The notes beneath the pieces are model-generated. The model saw only the letters and a list, made by a program, of their open reading frames with translations, ran no database searches and had not been told where the DNA came from. A DNA stretch of 64,000 bases from Pseudomonas lurida (GTDB lineage Bacteria > Pseudomonadota > Gammaproteobacteria > Pseudomonadales > Pseudomonadaceae): assembly GCF_002563895.1 (NCBI RefSeq), contig NZ_PDJB01000001.1:293501-357500 (forward strand), in the 5' to 3' direction. Shown here piece by piece: positions 9,830 to 18,851 of this stretch. Position 1 is the stretch's first letter; every line of letters starts with the position of its first letter. Made by a program: the position numbers and the translations under genes.

Positions 9830-10633
9830 TTATTGGGGCGAGTTCATGACGCTCAGGCGGCCGATCACCGGCACCCGCTGGAACAGCCCGAACACCGGCG
9901 CCGTCACACGCAACAACCCACCCGATACTTTCGCCGCAAACGGTGTGTAATACCCCCATCCCAGCGCCAACAGCGCCAGCAGTACGCCGCCGATGTAATC
10001 GTCCTGACCCCAATGCGCGCCCGCCACCAGGCGCGGCATCATGAACAGCAGCGCCAGGCCCCAGATCACCAGCACCTGGCTGAAGCGCTTGGCGAACACG
10101 GTCATGAACATCGCCCAGATCAACAAGACCGAAGCGTGATCCCCCGGGAAACTCTGGCTCGAACGGTCCTTCAGTTCCCAGGTCTTCTCCAGCCCCGGGA
10201 AATAGTCGCTCATCTGGATCGCCCCGCTGATAACCATTGACGGGCTACTGTGTTGCCAGCCCATCTGCGCCGCGAGTTTGGAAAACAGCATGCGGATAAA
10301 CAGCAACAGCAGCAGAATGCCGACAAAACCTAACAGTGCCTGGCGCACCTGCACGGCCTTGAACACCCATTCTCCCCGGATCAGCAGCGCCAGCAGAATC
10401 ACCCCGACTACCGCATCAAAAGGCCGCAAACTGGCGACAGCCCACACATGCAGCCATGCCGGGTTGCTCGCCAGCGGGTCATTGAGCAGATGAAACAGCC
10501 ACTCGTCGAAAATCACACACAGCATCTGGCCCGTGGGCCACAGCCAAAAACACAGCAGTCCGATAGCGAGTAGATTGCAAAGAGCCCATTGCCGGAGGTT
10601 CCACTTGGCTTGGAACAAACCCGGATTGTTCAT
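9830..10633 (-). CDS. PAP2-family membrane phosphatase
   Basis: Inner-membrane phosphatidic-acid-phosphatase-like protein of 267 residues with about five to six hydrophobic segments (for example residues 15-37, 62-85, 98-114, 165-190). The two best conserved PAP2 motifs are visible: SFPGDHAS near 156-163 and RLVAGAHWGQDD near 200-211, giving the catalytic histidines on the periplasmic side. The first motif (K-x6-RP) is not obvious, so substrate and activity are uncertain; lipid phosphates or undecaprenyl pyrophosphate are the usual candidates. It is convergent with hslR and divergent from hslO. Confidence 0.8.
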   Translation of the reverse strand: MNNPGLFQAKWNLRQWALCNLLAIGLLCFWLWPTGQMLCVIFDEWLFHLLNDPLASNPAWLHVWAVASLRPFDAVVGVILLALLIRGEWVFKAVQVRQALLGFVGILLLLLFIRMLFSKLAAQMGWQHSSPSMVISGAIQMSDYFPGLEKTWELKDRSSQSFPGDHASVLLIWAMFMTVFAKRFSQVLVIWGLALLFMMPRLVAGAHWGQDDYIGGVLLALLALGWGYYTPFAAKVSGGLLRVTAPVFGLFQRVPVIGRLSVMNSPQ

Positions 10634-10758
10634 AAACTGTCCCTCTTCGCTCTATGAAGCTCTCTGTTTCCAGGAGAAAGCCGCACCAATATGGTGCTAA
10701 AGCGTTTAATTTTATAAACCTTGTAATCATTTTGTCATCCATTCAGATACCCAGACCT

Positions 10759-11661
10759 ATGACTGATCTACCGGATACCGACTTCACCCAACGCTTCATC
10801 TTCGACGAGACCGACGCCCGCGGCGAACTGGTCTCGCTGGAGCGCAGCTATGCCGAAGTCCTCGCCAAGCACCCCTATCCGGAGCCGGTCGCGCAACTGC
10901 TCGGCGAGTTGATGGCGGCCGCTGCGTTGCTGGTGGGCACCATGAAGTTCGACGGTTTGCTGATCCTGCAGGCGCGCTCCGAAGGGCCGGTGCCGATGCT
11001 GATGATCGAATGCTCCAGCGAGCGCGAAATCCGCGGGCTGGCCCGTTACGAAGCTGACCAGATTGCCCCGGATGCGAGCTTGTCCGACCTGATGGCCAAC
11101 GGCGTGCTGGCGATTACCGTCGACCCGACTGAAGGCCAGCGCTACCAGGGCATCGTCGATCTGGACGGCGAAACCCTGTCGGACTGCTTCACCAACTATT
11201 TCGTGATGTCTCAACAGGTAGGCACCAAGTTCTGGCTCAACGCCGATGGCAAGCGCGCCCGTGGCCTGCTGTTGCAGCAATTGCCGGCCGACCGCATCAA
11301 GGATGACGATGAGCGCACCGATAGCTGGCGCAAGTTGACCGCCCTGGCCGGCACCTTGACGGCTGAAGAGCTGCTGGGCCTGGACAACGAAACCATCCTG
11401 CACCGCCTGTACCACGAGGAGGCCGTGCGCCTGTTCGACGCACAGGGCCTGCGCTTCCATTGCAGCTGCTCGCGCGAGCGTTCGGCCAATGCCCTGGTGA
11501 GCCTGGGCCTGGAGGATGCGCAGGAATTGGTCGTGGAGCACGGTGGCCATATCGAGATCGACTGCCAGTTCTGCAACCAGCGCTACCTGTTCGATGCGGC
11601 CGATGTCGCCCAATTGTTCGCCGGCGCAGGCATCGACACCCCTTCCGACACCCGCCACTAA
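10759..11661 (+). CDS. hslO: Redox-regulated chaperone Hsp33
   Basis: 300-residue cytosolic holdase switched on by oxidation. The N-terminal substrate-binding domain covers about 1-180; the C-terminal zinc switch has all four cysteines, C235-S-C237 and C269-x2-C272. The start is the ATG at 10759 ([13 protein letters not shown]); the open frame runs 35 codons further upstream, but that part resembles AT-rich promoter DNA and not protein. It sits directly upstream of pckA on the same strand, an arrangement I know from other pseudomonads. Confidence 0.95.
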   Translation: MTDLPDTDFTQRFIFDETDARGELVSLERSYAEVLAKHPYPEPVAQLLGELMAAAALLVGTMKFDGLLILQARSEGPVPMLMIECSSEREIRGLARYEADQIAPDASLSDLMANGVLAITVDPTEGQRYQGIVDLDGETLSDCFTNYFVMSQQVGTKFWLNADGKRARGLLLQQLPADRIKDDDERTDSWRKLTALAGTLTAEELLGLDNETILHRLYHEEAVRLFDAQGLRFHCSCSRERSANALVSLGLEDAQELVVEHGGHIEIDCQFCNQRYLFDAADVAQLFAGAGIDTPSDTRH

Positions 11662-11773
11662 AACGTTTAAGCACAGGTGAATCACCTGACAAATGCCGGA
11701 TTAGCGCTGTTCTGACGGGAGGGCCCTACTCTTTTTGGGCTTTTCTGGCATAATCCGGCCCACTTTTTTCGCG

Positions 11774-11798
11774 GTAGTAGTGCGCAACTTTCTACTAC
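11774..11798. promoter_or_regulatory. Inverted repeat in the pckA leader
   Basis: GTAGTAG at 11774-11780 is exactly mirrored by CTACTAC at 11792-11798 with an 11-base loop, about 40 bp before the pckA start. It could be an operator or an RNA hairpin in the 5' leader. A CATAAT -10-like hexamer lies near 11751. Function unknown. Confidence 0.35.
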
Positions 11799-11840
11799 AA
11801 AACGTTTGGAGCACTCGGCCTCAGGCCGACGGGGAACCTC

Positions 11841-13382
11841 ATGACGCAAGCCAATAACGCCGTATACACCGATCTGAGTGTTGACGATCTGGTCAAAGAA
11901 GCCCTGCAGCGCGGTGAAGGCGTGCTTGCCGATACTGGCGCGCTGGTCGTCGAAACCGGTCACCGTACCGGCCGTTCGCCAGTCGACCGTTTCATCGTTG
12001 AAGAGCCCTCCACCCAGGACTCCATTGCCTGGGGCCCGATCAACCGCAAGTTCCCGGCCGACAAGTTCGATGCCCTGTGGAGCCGTGTAGAAGCATTCAA
12101 CAACGCGCAAGAGCATTTCGTTTCCCATGTTCACGTAGGGGCTGCCGAAGACCACTACCTGGCCGTGAAAATGACCACCCAGACTGCCTGGCAGAACCTG
12201 TTCGGTCGTTGCCTGTTCATCAACCCGGCCCAGTACAACCCGGCCGGTCGTGAAGAGTGGCAAGTGCTCAACGTCGCCAACTTCGAATGCGTGCCAGAGC
12301 GTGACGGCACCAACTCCGACGGTTGCGTGATCCTCAACTTCGCACAGAAAAAAGTCCTGATCGCTGGCATGCGCTACGCCGGTGAAATGAAAAAAGCCAT
12401 GTTCTCGGTGCAGAACTTCCTGCTGCCGGCTTCCGACGTACTGCCAATGCACTGCGCCGCCAACATTGGCGAAGCAGGCGACGTGACCCTGTTCTTCGGT
12501 CTGTCGGGTACGGGTAAAACCACCCTGTCCGCCGATGAAAGCCGTTACCTGATCGGTGACGACGAACACGGCTGGGGCGAAGGCGTGGTGTTCAACATCG
12601 AAGGCGGTTGCTATGCCAAGTGCATCGACCTGTCCGAGAAGAACGAGCCGGTGATCTGGAAGGCCATCAAGCATGGCGCCGTGCTGGAAAACGTCGTGAT
12701 CGACGATGCCAAGCACGCCGACTACACCAACGTCAGCCTGACCCAGAACAGCCGCGCCGCCTACCCGTTGGAGCACGTTGCCAAGCGTTCCGAGAAGAAC
12801 CTGGGCGGCGAGCCGAACGCTGTGATCTTCCTGACCTGCGACCTGACCGGCGTACTGCCGCCCGTGTCGATTCTCAGCGAAGAACAAGCGGCCTACCACT
12901 TCCTGTCCGGCTACACCGCACTGGTGGGTTCGACTGAAATGGGGTCGGGCGGCGGTATCAAGTCGACCTTCTCCACCTGCTTCGGCGCACCGTTCTTCCC
13001 GCGTCCGGCTGGCGAATACGCTGAGCTGCTGATCAAGCGCATCCGCGGTTTCGGCTCCAAGGTCTACCTGGTCAACACCGGCTGGACTGGCGGCGGCTAC
13101 GGCGTCGGCAAGCGTTTCAACATCCCGACCACTCGCGGCGTCATCGCGGCGATCCAGAGCGGTGCGTTGATCGGTGCTGAAACCGAACACCTCGACACCA
13201 TCAACCTCGACGTGCCATTGGCCGTACCGGGCGTTGAGACTGGCCTGTTGAACCCACGCAACACCTGGGCTGACAAGGCTGCTTACGATGAAGCGGCGAA
13301 GGCACTGGCGGGTCTGTTCATCGAGAACTTCAAGAAGTTTGAAGTGAGCGATGCGATCAAGGCCGCGGGTCCCAAGTTGTAA
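11841..13382 (+). CDS. pckA: ATP-dependent phosphoenolpyruvate carboxykinase
   Basis: Gluconeogenic enzyme, 513 residues: oxaloacetate + ATP to phosphoenolpyruvate + CO2 + ADP, cytosolic. Diagnostic features: the phosphate-binding loop [14 protein letters not shown] at about 219-231, the metal/ATP segment [10 protein letters not shown] at about 239-248, and [13 protein letters not shown] near 415. Length is typical of the bacterial ATP-type enzyme. The hsp33 gene is 180 bp upstream on the same strand, but an inverted repeat and promoter-like bases in the gap suggest its own promoter. A strong intrinsic terminator follows within 20 bp. Confidence 0.97.
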   Translation: MTQANNAVYTDLSVDDLVKEALQRGEGVLADTGALVVETGHRTGRSPVDRFIVEEPSTQDSIAWGPINRKFPADKFDALWSRVEAFNNAQEHFVSHVHVGAAEDHYLAVKMTTQTAWQNLFGRCLFINPAQYNPAGREEWQVLNVANFECVPERDGTNSDGCVILNFAQKKVLIAGMRYAGEMKKAMFSVQNFLLPASDVLPMHCAANIGEAGDVTLFFGLSGTGKTTLSADESRYLIGDDEHGWGEGVVFNIEGGCYAKCIDLSEKNEPVIWKAIKHGAVLENVVIDDAKHADYTNVSLTQNSRAAYPLEHVAKRSEKNLGGEPNAVIFLTCDLTGVLPPVSILSEEQAAYHFLSGYTALVGSTEMGSGGGIKSTFSTCFGAPFFPRPAGEYAELLIKRIRGFGSKVYLVNTGWTGGGYGVGKRFNIPTTRGVIAAIQSGALIGAETEHLDTINLDVPLAVPGVETGLLNPRNTWADKAAYDEAAKALAGLFIENFKKFEVSDAIKAAGPKL

Positions 13383-13400
13383 GATTCGATCGTTGTGAAA

Positions 13401-13427
13401 AAGCCGCCTCTCGTGGGCGGCTTTTTT
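13401..13427 (+). terminator. Intrinsic terminator after pckA
   Basis: AAGCCGCC at 13401-13408 pairs with GGCGGCTT at 13416-13423, followed by a run of T. It begins 18 bp after the pckA stop. Confidence 0.9.
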
Positions 13428-13439
13428 GTGGGCGTCACC

Positions 13440-14303
13440 TCAGTCGGCGATGTGCAACACCACGGCGCCGACCAGTACGAGCACTACCCCAAGCACCTGC
13501 ACCGCCGACAGACGCTCCTTGAAAAACACAAACCCCAAGATCGCCGCAATGCCTCCCGACAACGTACTGATCACCGTCACCACCGACACCGACCCCGCCA
13601 TCGCGCCCCACGAAAACGCCGAAAACCCGCCCAGGTTCATCACGCTCGCACCGGTCAGCGTCGCGCAGTTTTTCAGCGGTGGGATCTTCAGGCCATCCTT
13701 GATCTTCACCACCATCACCACCAGTACGCACAGGCCCACCAAGTAACCCAGCCAGAGCATGGCGATTGGCCCCAACGCCGGCAGTGTGTAGCGGCCCTGC
13801 AGCCAGAAGCTGGTGCCGTAGAGCAATGCGGCGAGCATGGCGTAGGCAATGGACAGGCGTGGGTTGTTGTGGGGGATGTCGTTGTCCTTGTGCATGCTGG
13901 AGAGGGTCACGCCGATGACGCACAGCGCGATGCAGCCCAGTTGCGTCAGGTTGATGTGTTCTCCACTGGCCCATGACAGCAGTGTGGTCACTACGCCGTA
14001 GGACGTCACCAGCGGCGCTACGAGGGCGGCTTTACCCAGCGCGAACGCCTTGGACAGCGCGAGTGCGCCGGACACGGTGAGCAGGGCCGCAGCGATGCCC
14101 AGCAGCCAGACGCTCAGCGGGGCATCGAGGGACTTGAACAGGAAGCTTGGAAGGATGACCAGCAGCAGGGTCATGATCAGTAACCCCAGCGCTTGGCCGA
14201 AGTACACCGCGCGTTTAACGCCGACGGCGCGGGCATTGAGACCTACGAGAAAATCCGTACCGCCCCAGAGCAGGGCGGCCAGCAGGCCCATTGTTACGTC
14301 CAT
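13440..14303 (-). CDS. EamA/DMT-superfamily transporter
   Basis: Inner-membrane protein of 287 residues with about ten hydrophobic segments in two EamA-like halves, starting GLLAALLWGGTDFLVGL and ending in VLGVVLVLVGAVVLHIAD. This architecture is typical of drug/metabolite exporters. The second half contains the usual LSGGIAAILGFVFFKERLSAVQ signature before the last helix. Substrate cannot be predicted. It converges with pckA and its promoter lies in the 70 bp before the DUF1493 gene, which contains an orphan REP-like TGTGGGAGCGG fragment near 14352. Confidence 0.82.
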   Translation of the reverse strand: MDVTMGLLAALLWGGTDFLVGLNARAVGVKRAVYFGQALGLLIMTLLLVILPSFLFKSLDAPLSVWLLGIAAALLTVSGALALSKAFALGKAALVAPLVTSYGVVTTLLSWASGEHINLTQLGCIALCVIGVTLSSMHKDNDIPHNNPRLSIAYAMLAALLYGTSFWLQGRYTLPALGPIAMLWLGYLVGLCVLVVMVVKIKDGLKIPPLKNCATLTGASVMNLGGFSAFSWGAMAGSVSVVTVISTLSGGIAAILGFVFFKERLSAVQVLGVVLVLVGAVVLHIAD

Positions 14304-14373
14304 GTAAGGTCCCTTTTTATGGCTCTAATCGCCAGATTAACGCATAACCCCTGTGGGAGCGGTGTTCTTGGGA

Positions 14374-15015
14374 TCAGCTCAGGTTTTCCAGCGTCTGTGT
14401 GTCCCAGCTGTGGGTCTTGATGGCCAGGTAGAGCATGCCGATGGTCAGCGGCACTTTTTCGCCGCGCCCCTTGGCCCGGCGTTTGAGGAACACATCGAAC
14501 ACCGGCGGGTTGAAGTAACGATAAGTGTCGTAGTCGCCCAGGTCGAGGGCAAATTCCTGTTCCAGCGCTTCCATCAGTTGCTTGGCCTCGCTGCCGTCAC
14601 AGCCGAGGTCGAAATTGAGTGAGGTTTGCAGGCGGATCGTCTTGTGTTTCGGCAGGCCGATTTCTTCGTGCAGCAGTTGCAAGAGTTGCTGCATGACGGG
14701 GTCTTCGGGGAGGTTGGGGGCGAGGTTCATGGTGGGGGCACACAGGAGTGGGTGAGGGGGCTTATTGCGCCTGGGGCGGTATTTGTTTCGGGTGATGAAG
14801 AGTGCCAAGCCTATCAAGATTAGGGCGAGAGGTAAGCGTTGGATGTTAAGGAAGATGACCACGGAGGGTCGACATAACAACAGGAATGACCCCGTTACGA
14901 GGAGGGTAATAGCGAAACGCTTTCTTAGCGTGCAGTCAGTGATTTTGTAATACAGCAGTAGAGAGAGGGCAAAGAACAGCGCTGTTTGTAGGTAAAGCCA
15001 TTCGCTGTGGCTCAT
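14374..15015 (-). CDS. DUF1493 (acyl-carrier-like) protein with N-terminal membrane region
   Basis: 213 residues. The C-terminal half, from M96, looks like a DUF1493 protein: an acyl-carrier-like helical domain with LLQLLHEEIGLPKHKTIRLQ and LNFDLGCDGSEAKQLMEALEQEF, where carrier proteins have the Ser at the helix start. Residues 1-95 add hydrophobic stretches near 8-22, 35-47 and 52-75, followed by a basic linker (RNKYRPRRNKPP). Known DUF1493 proteins are about 110 residues, so this is either a fusion with a small membrane protein or an internal start at ATG 14728-14730, which lacks a Shine-Dalgarno. The ATG at 15015 overlaps the stop of the small upstream gene by 4 bases. Role unknown. Confidence 0.7.
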   Translation of the reverse strand: MSHSEWLYLQTALFFALSLLLYYKITDCTLRKRFAITLLVTGSFLLLCRPSVVIFLNIQRLPLALILIGLALFITRNKYRPRRNKPPHPLLCAPTMNLAPNLPEDPVMQQLLQLLHEEIGLPKHKTIRLQTSLNFDLGCDGSEAKQLMEALEQEFALDLGDYDTYRYFNPPVFDVFLKRRAKGRGEKVPLTIGMLYLAIKTHSWDTQTLENLS

Positions 15016-15173
15016 TTAAGTACACATGCATGGAGCAGCTTGAACGCTGAGGTCTGCGCTTCTGGCAAGCCAAGGGCAGCGCGTGCATCCTGGCCCCTGG
15101 GCATCACAGTGACGCGACTCACTGTGAAGGTGATCCCGTAGTGGCTGAGGTGTTGAGTCCTTTCTATGTTCAC
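15012..15173 (-). CDS. Small hypothetical gene coupled to the DUF1493 gene
   Basis: An open frame of 53 residues from GTG at 15173 to TGA at 15012-15014, beginning VNIERTQHLSHYGITF and ending LLHACVLK. It is too short for usual gene finders. The reason to propose it is the ATGA overlap (15012-15015) with the next gene, a sign of translational coupling in this genome, and its plausible amino-acid mix. Against it: no Shine-Dalgarno is visible before the GTG, and a stop lies only about 9 codons upstream, so it could also be the remnant of a longer broken gene. I do not recognise a family. Confidence 0.3.
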   Translation of the reverse strand: MNIERTQHLSHYGITFTVSRVTVMPRGQDARAALGLPEAQTSAFKLLHACVLK

Positions 15174-15574
15174 GGGTTTTGTGCCGAGACAGTGGTGAGG
15201 ACGCTATTTTCGGTCAGCTGCGGGCAACTTCTATAGAGGGGTGAGCGGTTGTTATATGCAGTTTGGGAAAAGGATGTCGCAGCGTTTGGAGATTTCTTAC
15301 AGCTGTTTCCGGTATTTACGGCTTGGCGGCGACTCAACAGGTAAAAAAGCCAATTAGGGGCGTCGGGATTGCCCGCGATGGCAGTGGGTCAGGTATGAAA
15401 TTGCCGCGTGATACTCCGTTCCTGCGACTACCTCGGAATGTTCCCACTTCGGCCCTAGGCCATCCCCTCCCTGTGTATCATCCTGTCTCTTTTTTCCTTG
15501 CGACCTTTCTCGATTCGCTGAGATTCCCGGGCTATGTTTTTGAGCCAACTCAGCGGTCAATGGAGTGACAGCCT
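15174..15574. other. Intergenic region before recQ
   Basis: About 400 bp with no convincing gene. It contains a single degraded REP-like unit (TTGCCCGCGATGGCAGTGGG, about 15370-15389) without its inverted partner, and must contain the recQ promoter. I see no terminator or RNA gene. Confidence 0.4.
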
Positions 15575-17512
15575 ATGCACGACACCCTCCAGCAGGTCTT
15601 TGGTTATCCACAGTTTCGTCTGGGCCAGGAAGAAACGGTCAGCGCCGTACTGGCCGGTCGTTCGGCAGCGGCGATTTTCCCCACGGGTTCGGGCAAGTCC
15701 CTTTGTTACCAGCTCTCGGCGGTATTGCTGCCGCATCTGACGTTGGTGGTGTCGCCGCTGTTGGCGCTGATGCAGGACCAGCTCGGCTTTTTGCAGCGCC
15801 ATGGGATTTCGGCGGGCAGTATCGATTCGGCCCAGAGCCGCGAGGAGGCCAATGAGGTGATGGCCCGTGCGCGTTCGGGCGAGCTGAAGATCCTGATGAT
15901 TTCGGTGGAGCGCTTGAAGAACGAGCGCTTTCGTAACTTTCTGCAAAGCGTGCAGATTTCGCTGCTGGTGGTGGATGAGGCGCACTGTATTTCCGAGTGG
16001 GGCCACAATTTCCGTCCGGACTATTTGAAACTCCCAGACTACCAGCGTCAGTTCAAGATCCCCCAAGCGCTGCTGCTGACGGCTACCGCCACGCCCAAGG
16101 TGATTGCCGACATGCAGGCCAAGTTCGCCATTGCGCCGGACGACGTGGTCACCACGGGCTTCTACCGGCCCAACCTCAACTTGTTGGTGGAACCGGTGAG
16201 CGGTGCCGACAAGCGTCGGCGCCTGGTCCAGTGGATGAGCGAGCGTGCCGATCAGCCCAGTATCGTCTACGTCACCTTGCAGAAAACCGCCGAGCAGATT
16301 GCCGAGCACCTGAACCGCAACGGCATCCAGGCCGAGGCTTACCACGCCGGCTTGCCCCACGATAAACGCGAGGGCATCCAGCAGCGCTTCATGGGCGGGC
16401 GCTCCAATTGCATTGTTGCCACCATCGCGTTTGGCATGGGCATCGACAAGAGTGATATCCGCAACGTGGTGCATTTCGACCTGCCCAAGTCCATCGAGAA
16501 CTACAGCCAGGAAATCGGCCGCGCGGGGCGTGATGGGCAGCCGTCCGACTGCCTGGTCTTGGCCAATCGCGACAGCCTCAATGTGCTGGAAAACTTTGTC
16601 TTCGGCGACACGCCCGAGCAGGAGGGCATTCGCCGGGTGCTGCAGGAGTTGCAGGCGGCACGCAGCGAAGGACAGTGGGAATTCTTGCTGAGGTCGCTGT
16701 CGGACCACAGCAATATCCGCGAGCTGCCCTTGAAGACACTGCTGGTGCAGTTGGAGCTCAAGGGTGTGATCGCGCCGCGCTATGCGTTCTATGCCGAGTA
16801 CCGTTTCAAATACCTGATCGAGCCTGAGGCATTGCTGGCGCGTTTCTCTGGCGAGCGACAGCAGTTCGTGGCGGCGATCATCCAGGGATGCAAACGGGCG
16901 AAGACCTGGGCAACGGTGGACTTCGATGCGCTTTATCAACAGCACAATGCCGAGCGCAACCGCGTGGTGAAGGCGCTGGATTACTTCCAGGAGCAGGGCC
17001 TGATCGAGCTGGAAAGCAAGCAGATGACCGAGGTCTACAGCCTGCTGGATACCGACTTCGATCCACAGGTGCTGAGCGAGGCGTTATACATGGGCTTCAA
17101 GCAGCACGAGGTGGGGGAGGTCGCACGGATTCACGCCATGCTCGACCTGTTCGCCACCGAGCACTGCCTGGGGCAACGCCTGGCGCAGTACTTTGGCGAT
17201 GAAAACGCACCCCAGCGTTGCGGGCATTGCTCGGTGTGCCACGGGCATGTAGCGCACCTGCCTCCACCGCCGCGCCTGCCGCCGCTTGTGGATAAAAATT
17301 TCATGGGGCTGTGCGGTGATTTTATCCACAGGCATCATGAGCACACGGGCCAATTGCCTGGGGCGGAACGCCTGACGCGTTTCCTTCTGGGTATCAGCGT
17401 GCCGTTGTTTACCAAGTTGAAGGCGCGGGGCATTCCGGGTTCCGCTGCACTGGAAGATTACCCGTACGCCGAGGTACGCGAGTGGGTCCAGACCCATTTG
17501 GATGATCTGTAA
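15575..17512 (+). CDS. recQ: RecQ-family ATP-dependent DNA helicase
   Basis: 645-residue superfamily 2 helicase. Helicase motifs in order: Walker A FPTGSGKSL at about 35-43, motif Ia VVSPLLALMQDQ, DEAH box at about 134-137 (VVDEAHCISEWGHNFRPDY), motif III LTATATP, and in the second RecA fold VATIAFGMGIDKSDIRNVVHFDLPKS and QEIGRAGRDGQ. The C-terminal part carries a zinc-type cysteine set (C about 531, then CGHCSVC near 549-555). I cannot recognise a clear HRDC domain at the end. RecQ proteins unwind DNA 3' to 5' in recombination and fork repair. Single gene, followed 22 bp later by a thioesterase gene on the same strand. Confidence 0.9.
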   Translation: MHDTLQQVFGYPQFRLGQEETVSAVLAGRSAAAIFPTGSGKSLCYQLSAVLLPHLTLVVSPLLALMQDQLGFLQRHGISAGSIDSAQSREEANEVMARARSGELKILMISVERLKNERFRNFLQSVQISLLVVDEAHCISEWGHNFRPDYLKLPDYQRQFKIPQALLLTATATPKVIADMQAKFAIAPDDVVTTGFYRPNLNLLVEPVSGADKRRRLVQWMSERADQPSIVYVTLQKTAEQIAEHLNRNGIQAEAYHAGLPHDKREGIQQRFMGGRSNCIVATIAFGMGIDKSDIRNVVHFDLPKSIENYSQEIGRAGRDGQPSDCLVLANRDSLNVLENFVFGDTPEQEGIRRVLQELQAARSEGQWEFLLRSLSDHSNIRELPLKTLLVQLELKGVIAPRYAFYAEYRFKYLIEPEALLARFSGERQQFVAAIIQGCKRAKTWATVDFDALYQQHNAERNRVVKALDYFQEQGLIELESKQMTEVYSLLDTDFDPQVLSEALYMGFKQHEVGEVARIHAMLDLFATEHCLGQRLAQYFGDENAPQRCGHCSVCHGHVAHLPPPPRLPPLVDKNFMGLCGDFIHRHHEHTGQLPGAERLTRFLLGISVPLFTKLKARGIPGSAALEDYPYAEVREWVQTHLDDL

Positions 17513-17534
17513 CTCACTTTCACGAGATGACCCG

Positions 17535-17966
17535 ATGCCTGATTCAGTGCCACAACGTGCCGATTACCTCCACTTCCAGCCGATCATCACGCGGTGGCAC
17601 GACAATGATGTGTATGGCCATGTGAACAACGTGACCTACTACAGCTTTTTCGACACGGCGGTGAATACCTACCTGATCGAACAAGGCGGGTTGGATATCC
17701 ATGACGGTGATGTGGTGGGGTTTGTCGTGAGTTCGGCGTGTGATTATTTCGCCTCGGTCGCTTTTCCCGAGCGCATCGACATCGGCCTGCGGGTAGGCAA
17801 GTTGGGCAATAGCTCAGTGCAGTATGAGTTGGCGGTGTTCAAGGCGGGCGAGGAGGAAGCCTGCGCGGCGGGGCGATTTGTGCATGTGTTCGTGGATCGC
17901 GCGTCGAACCAGCCGGTGACGATACCGGGGATGTTGCGCGAGGCATTGCAGCGGTTGGTGGCCTGA
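17535..17966 (+). CDS. YbgC/4-hydroxybenzoyl-CoA-type thioesterase
   Basis: 143-residue hotdog-fold thioesterase. The family catalytic signature is plain: RWHDNDVYGHVNNVTYYSFFD at about residues 16-36, with the Asp-x3-Gly-His-Val-Asn pattern. It should cleave short acyl-CoA esters in the cytosol; substrate unknown. The ATG at 17535 was chosen over one 11 codons upstream because it gives the usual N-terminus length; the upstream stretch overlaps the end of recQ. Its 3' side holds a REP doublet. Confidence 0.85.
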   Translation: MPDSVPQRADYLHFQPIITRWHDNDVYGHVNNVTYYSFFDTAVNTYLIEQGGLDIHDGDVVGFVVSSACDYFASVAFPERIDIGLRVGKLGNSSVQYELAVFKAGEEEACAAGRFVHVFVDRASNQPVTIPGMLREALQRLVA

Positions 17967-17990
17967 CGCATTTTTTGCATGCGGTGAAAG

Positions 17991-18072
17991 CCAGGCTTGC
18001 CCGCGACAGCGGTGGGTCAGGTCAATCAGTGTGGCCTGACACGACGCAATCGCGGGCAAGCCCGGTTCCCAC
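17991..18072. repeat. REP doublet (REPIN)
   Basis: GGCTTGCCCGCGA (from about 17994) and its inverse TCGCGGGCAAGCC (to about 18063) form a head-to-head pair around a central CAGGTCAATCAGTGTGGCCTG segment that is itself partly self-complementary. Placed between convergent genes. Confidence 0.85.
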
Positions 18073-18103
18073 AAGGGGCTGTGGTGTTGTTTGAATGGCT
18101 GAC

Positions 18104-18583
18104 TTACCGGTGAAGGTAGTGATGCTTGTTCTTGCGATGCCCATAGGCATGACCACGTCCACGGTGATCATCGCGGTCATAACGACGGTTATCGCGCCCA
18201 CGATAACGACGATCGTCGTCATCGCTCTTGTTGCCCATGTAGTTACCCAGCGCACCACCAGCGCCACCACCGGCGGCTGCGCCGATCAGGCTGCCGGTAT
18301 TGCCGCCCATGCTGCGGCCTACCACGTTGCCGCCTGCTGCGCCCAGGGCGCCACCGATGGCTGCTTCGCCACGACTGCGCTTGTCGGCGCCGACCGCACT
18401 GCCGCCCGCGCCACCCAAGGCTGCGCCAATAGCCGAACCGGTGTTACCGCCTATCTGTTGGCCGACAACCGAACCGAGTACCCCGCCTAATGCGCCGCCC
18501 ACACCGGCTTCGGTGGTGCCACCGGCCATGGCTGCGCCACTGACCAGGCCAAGGGACAACAAGAGAATCGAGGAGAACTTCAT
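18104..18583 (-). CDS. Glycine-zipper envelope protein
   Basis: 159 residues: a signal peptide (MKFSSILLLSLGLVSGAAMA, cleavage after Ala20), then about 90 residues of Gly/Ala/Val-rich repeats (GGALGGVLGSVVGQQIGG; GGNTGSAIGAALGG; GGNTGSLIGAAAGGG) typical of glycine-zipper (YMGG/OmpA-like) domains that insert in membranes, and a highly charged C-terminal tail (DDDDRRYRGRDNRRYDRDD) rich in His/Arg/Lys. Probably an outer-membrane or periplasmic protein of unknown role. Monocistronic; its promoter lies in the 270-bp region that also holds a probable sRNA on the other strand. Confidence 0.75.
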   Translation of the reverse strand: MKFSSILLLSLGLVSGAAMAGGTTEAGVGGALGGVLGSVVGQQIGGNTGSAIGAALGGAGGSAVGADKRSRGEAAIGGALGAAGGNVVGRSMGGNTGSLIGAAAGGGAGGALGNYMGNKSDDDDRRYRGRDNRRYDRDDHRGRGHAYGHRKNKHHYLHR

Positions 18584-18685
18584 AGAGAGACCTCAAGAGG
18601 ATGACGGCGCGATCCTGAGGCTGTGTCGAGATTGTGACAATAGAAATCCGACCAGTAGCACGAGTTGTACACAATTCTCTAAGTT

Positions 18686-18773
18686 ACTGTTTTAGCTGGG
18701 GAACTTAAGTCAATTTAGCGAGTCTTTAGTTACTTCGGAAAGGCCGCTTTTATGCAAAAGCGGCCTTTTTTTG
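18686..18773 (+). ncRNA. Candidate small RNA downstream of the fdhF-type gene
   Basis: A strong intrinsic terminator faces right at 18741-18773, yet both neighbouring genes are read leftwards, so it ends no known gene. Upstream, CTAAGTT at 18679-18685 fits a -10 of the TAnnnT type (the C before it is also a sigma-S preference), predicting an 85-90 nt transcript. As I recall, P. aeruginosa has an annotated sRNA candidate (P34, PA5181.1) at the equivalent place beside the FdhF/YdeP gene PA5181; this may be its homologue. The 5' end is approximate. Confidence 0.5.
18741..18773 (+). terminator. Intrinsic terminator, probably of the small RNA
   Basis: AGGCCGCTTTT at 18741-18751 and AAAAGCGGCCT at 18756-18766 form an 11-bp perfect stem with a four-base loop and T7 tail. 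The T-run is only on the + strand; on the - strand just three T follow. Confidence 0.85.
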
Positions 18774-18808
18774 TGCCCGGATTTTCTACGGCAATCTGCT
18801 TTTTCGTG

Positions 18809-18843
18809 GTGAGCGGGCTTGCCCCTGTCATGACAGCCCGCCG
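18809..18843. repeat. Single REP-like hairpin after the fdhF-type gene
   Basis: GAGCGGGCTTGCCCC and GCCCGCC flank a perfect TGTCATGACA palindrome, directly after the stop of the leftward oxidoreductase gene. It may serve as that gene's 3' hairpin. Confidence 0.5.
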
Positions 18844-18851
18844 GATTTTCG

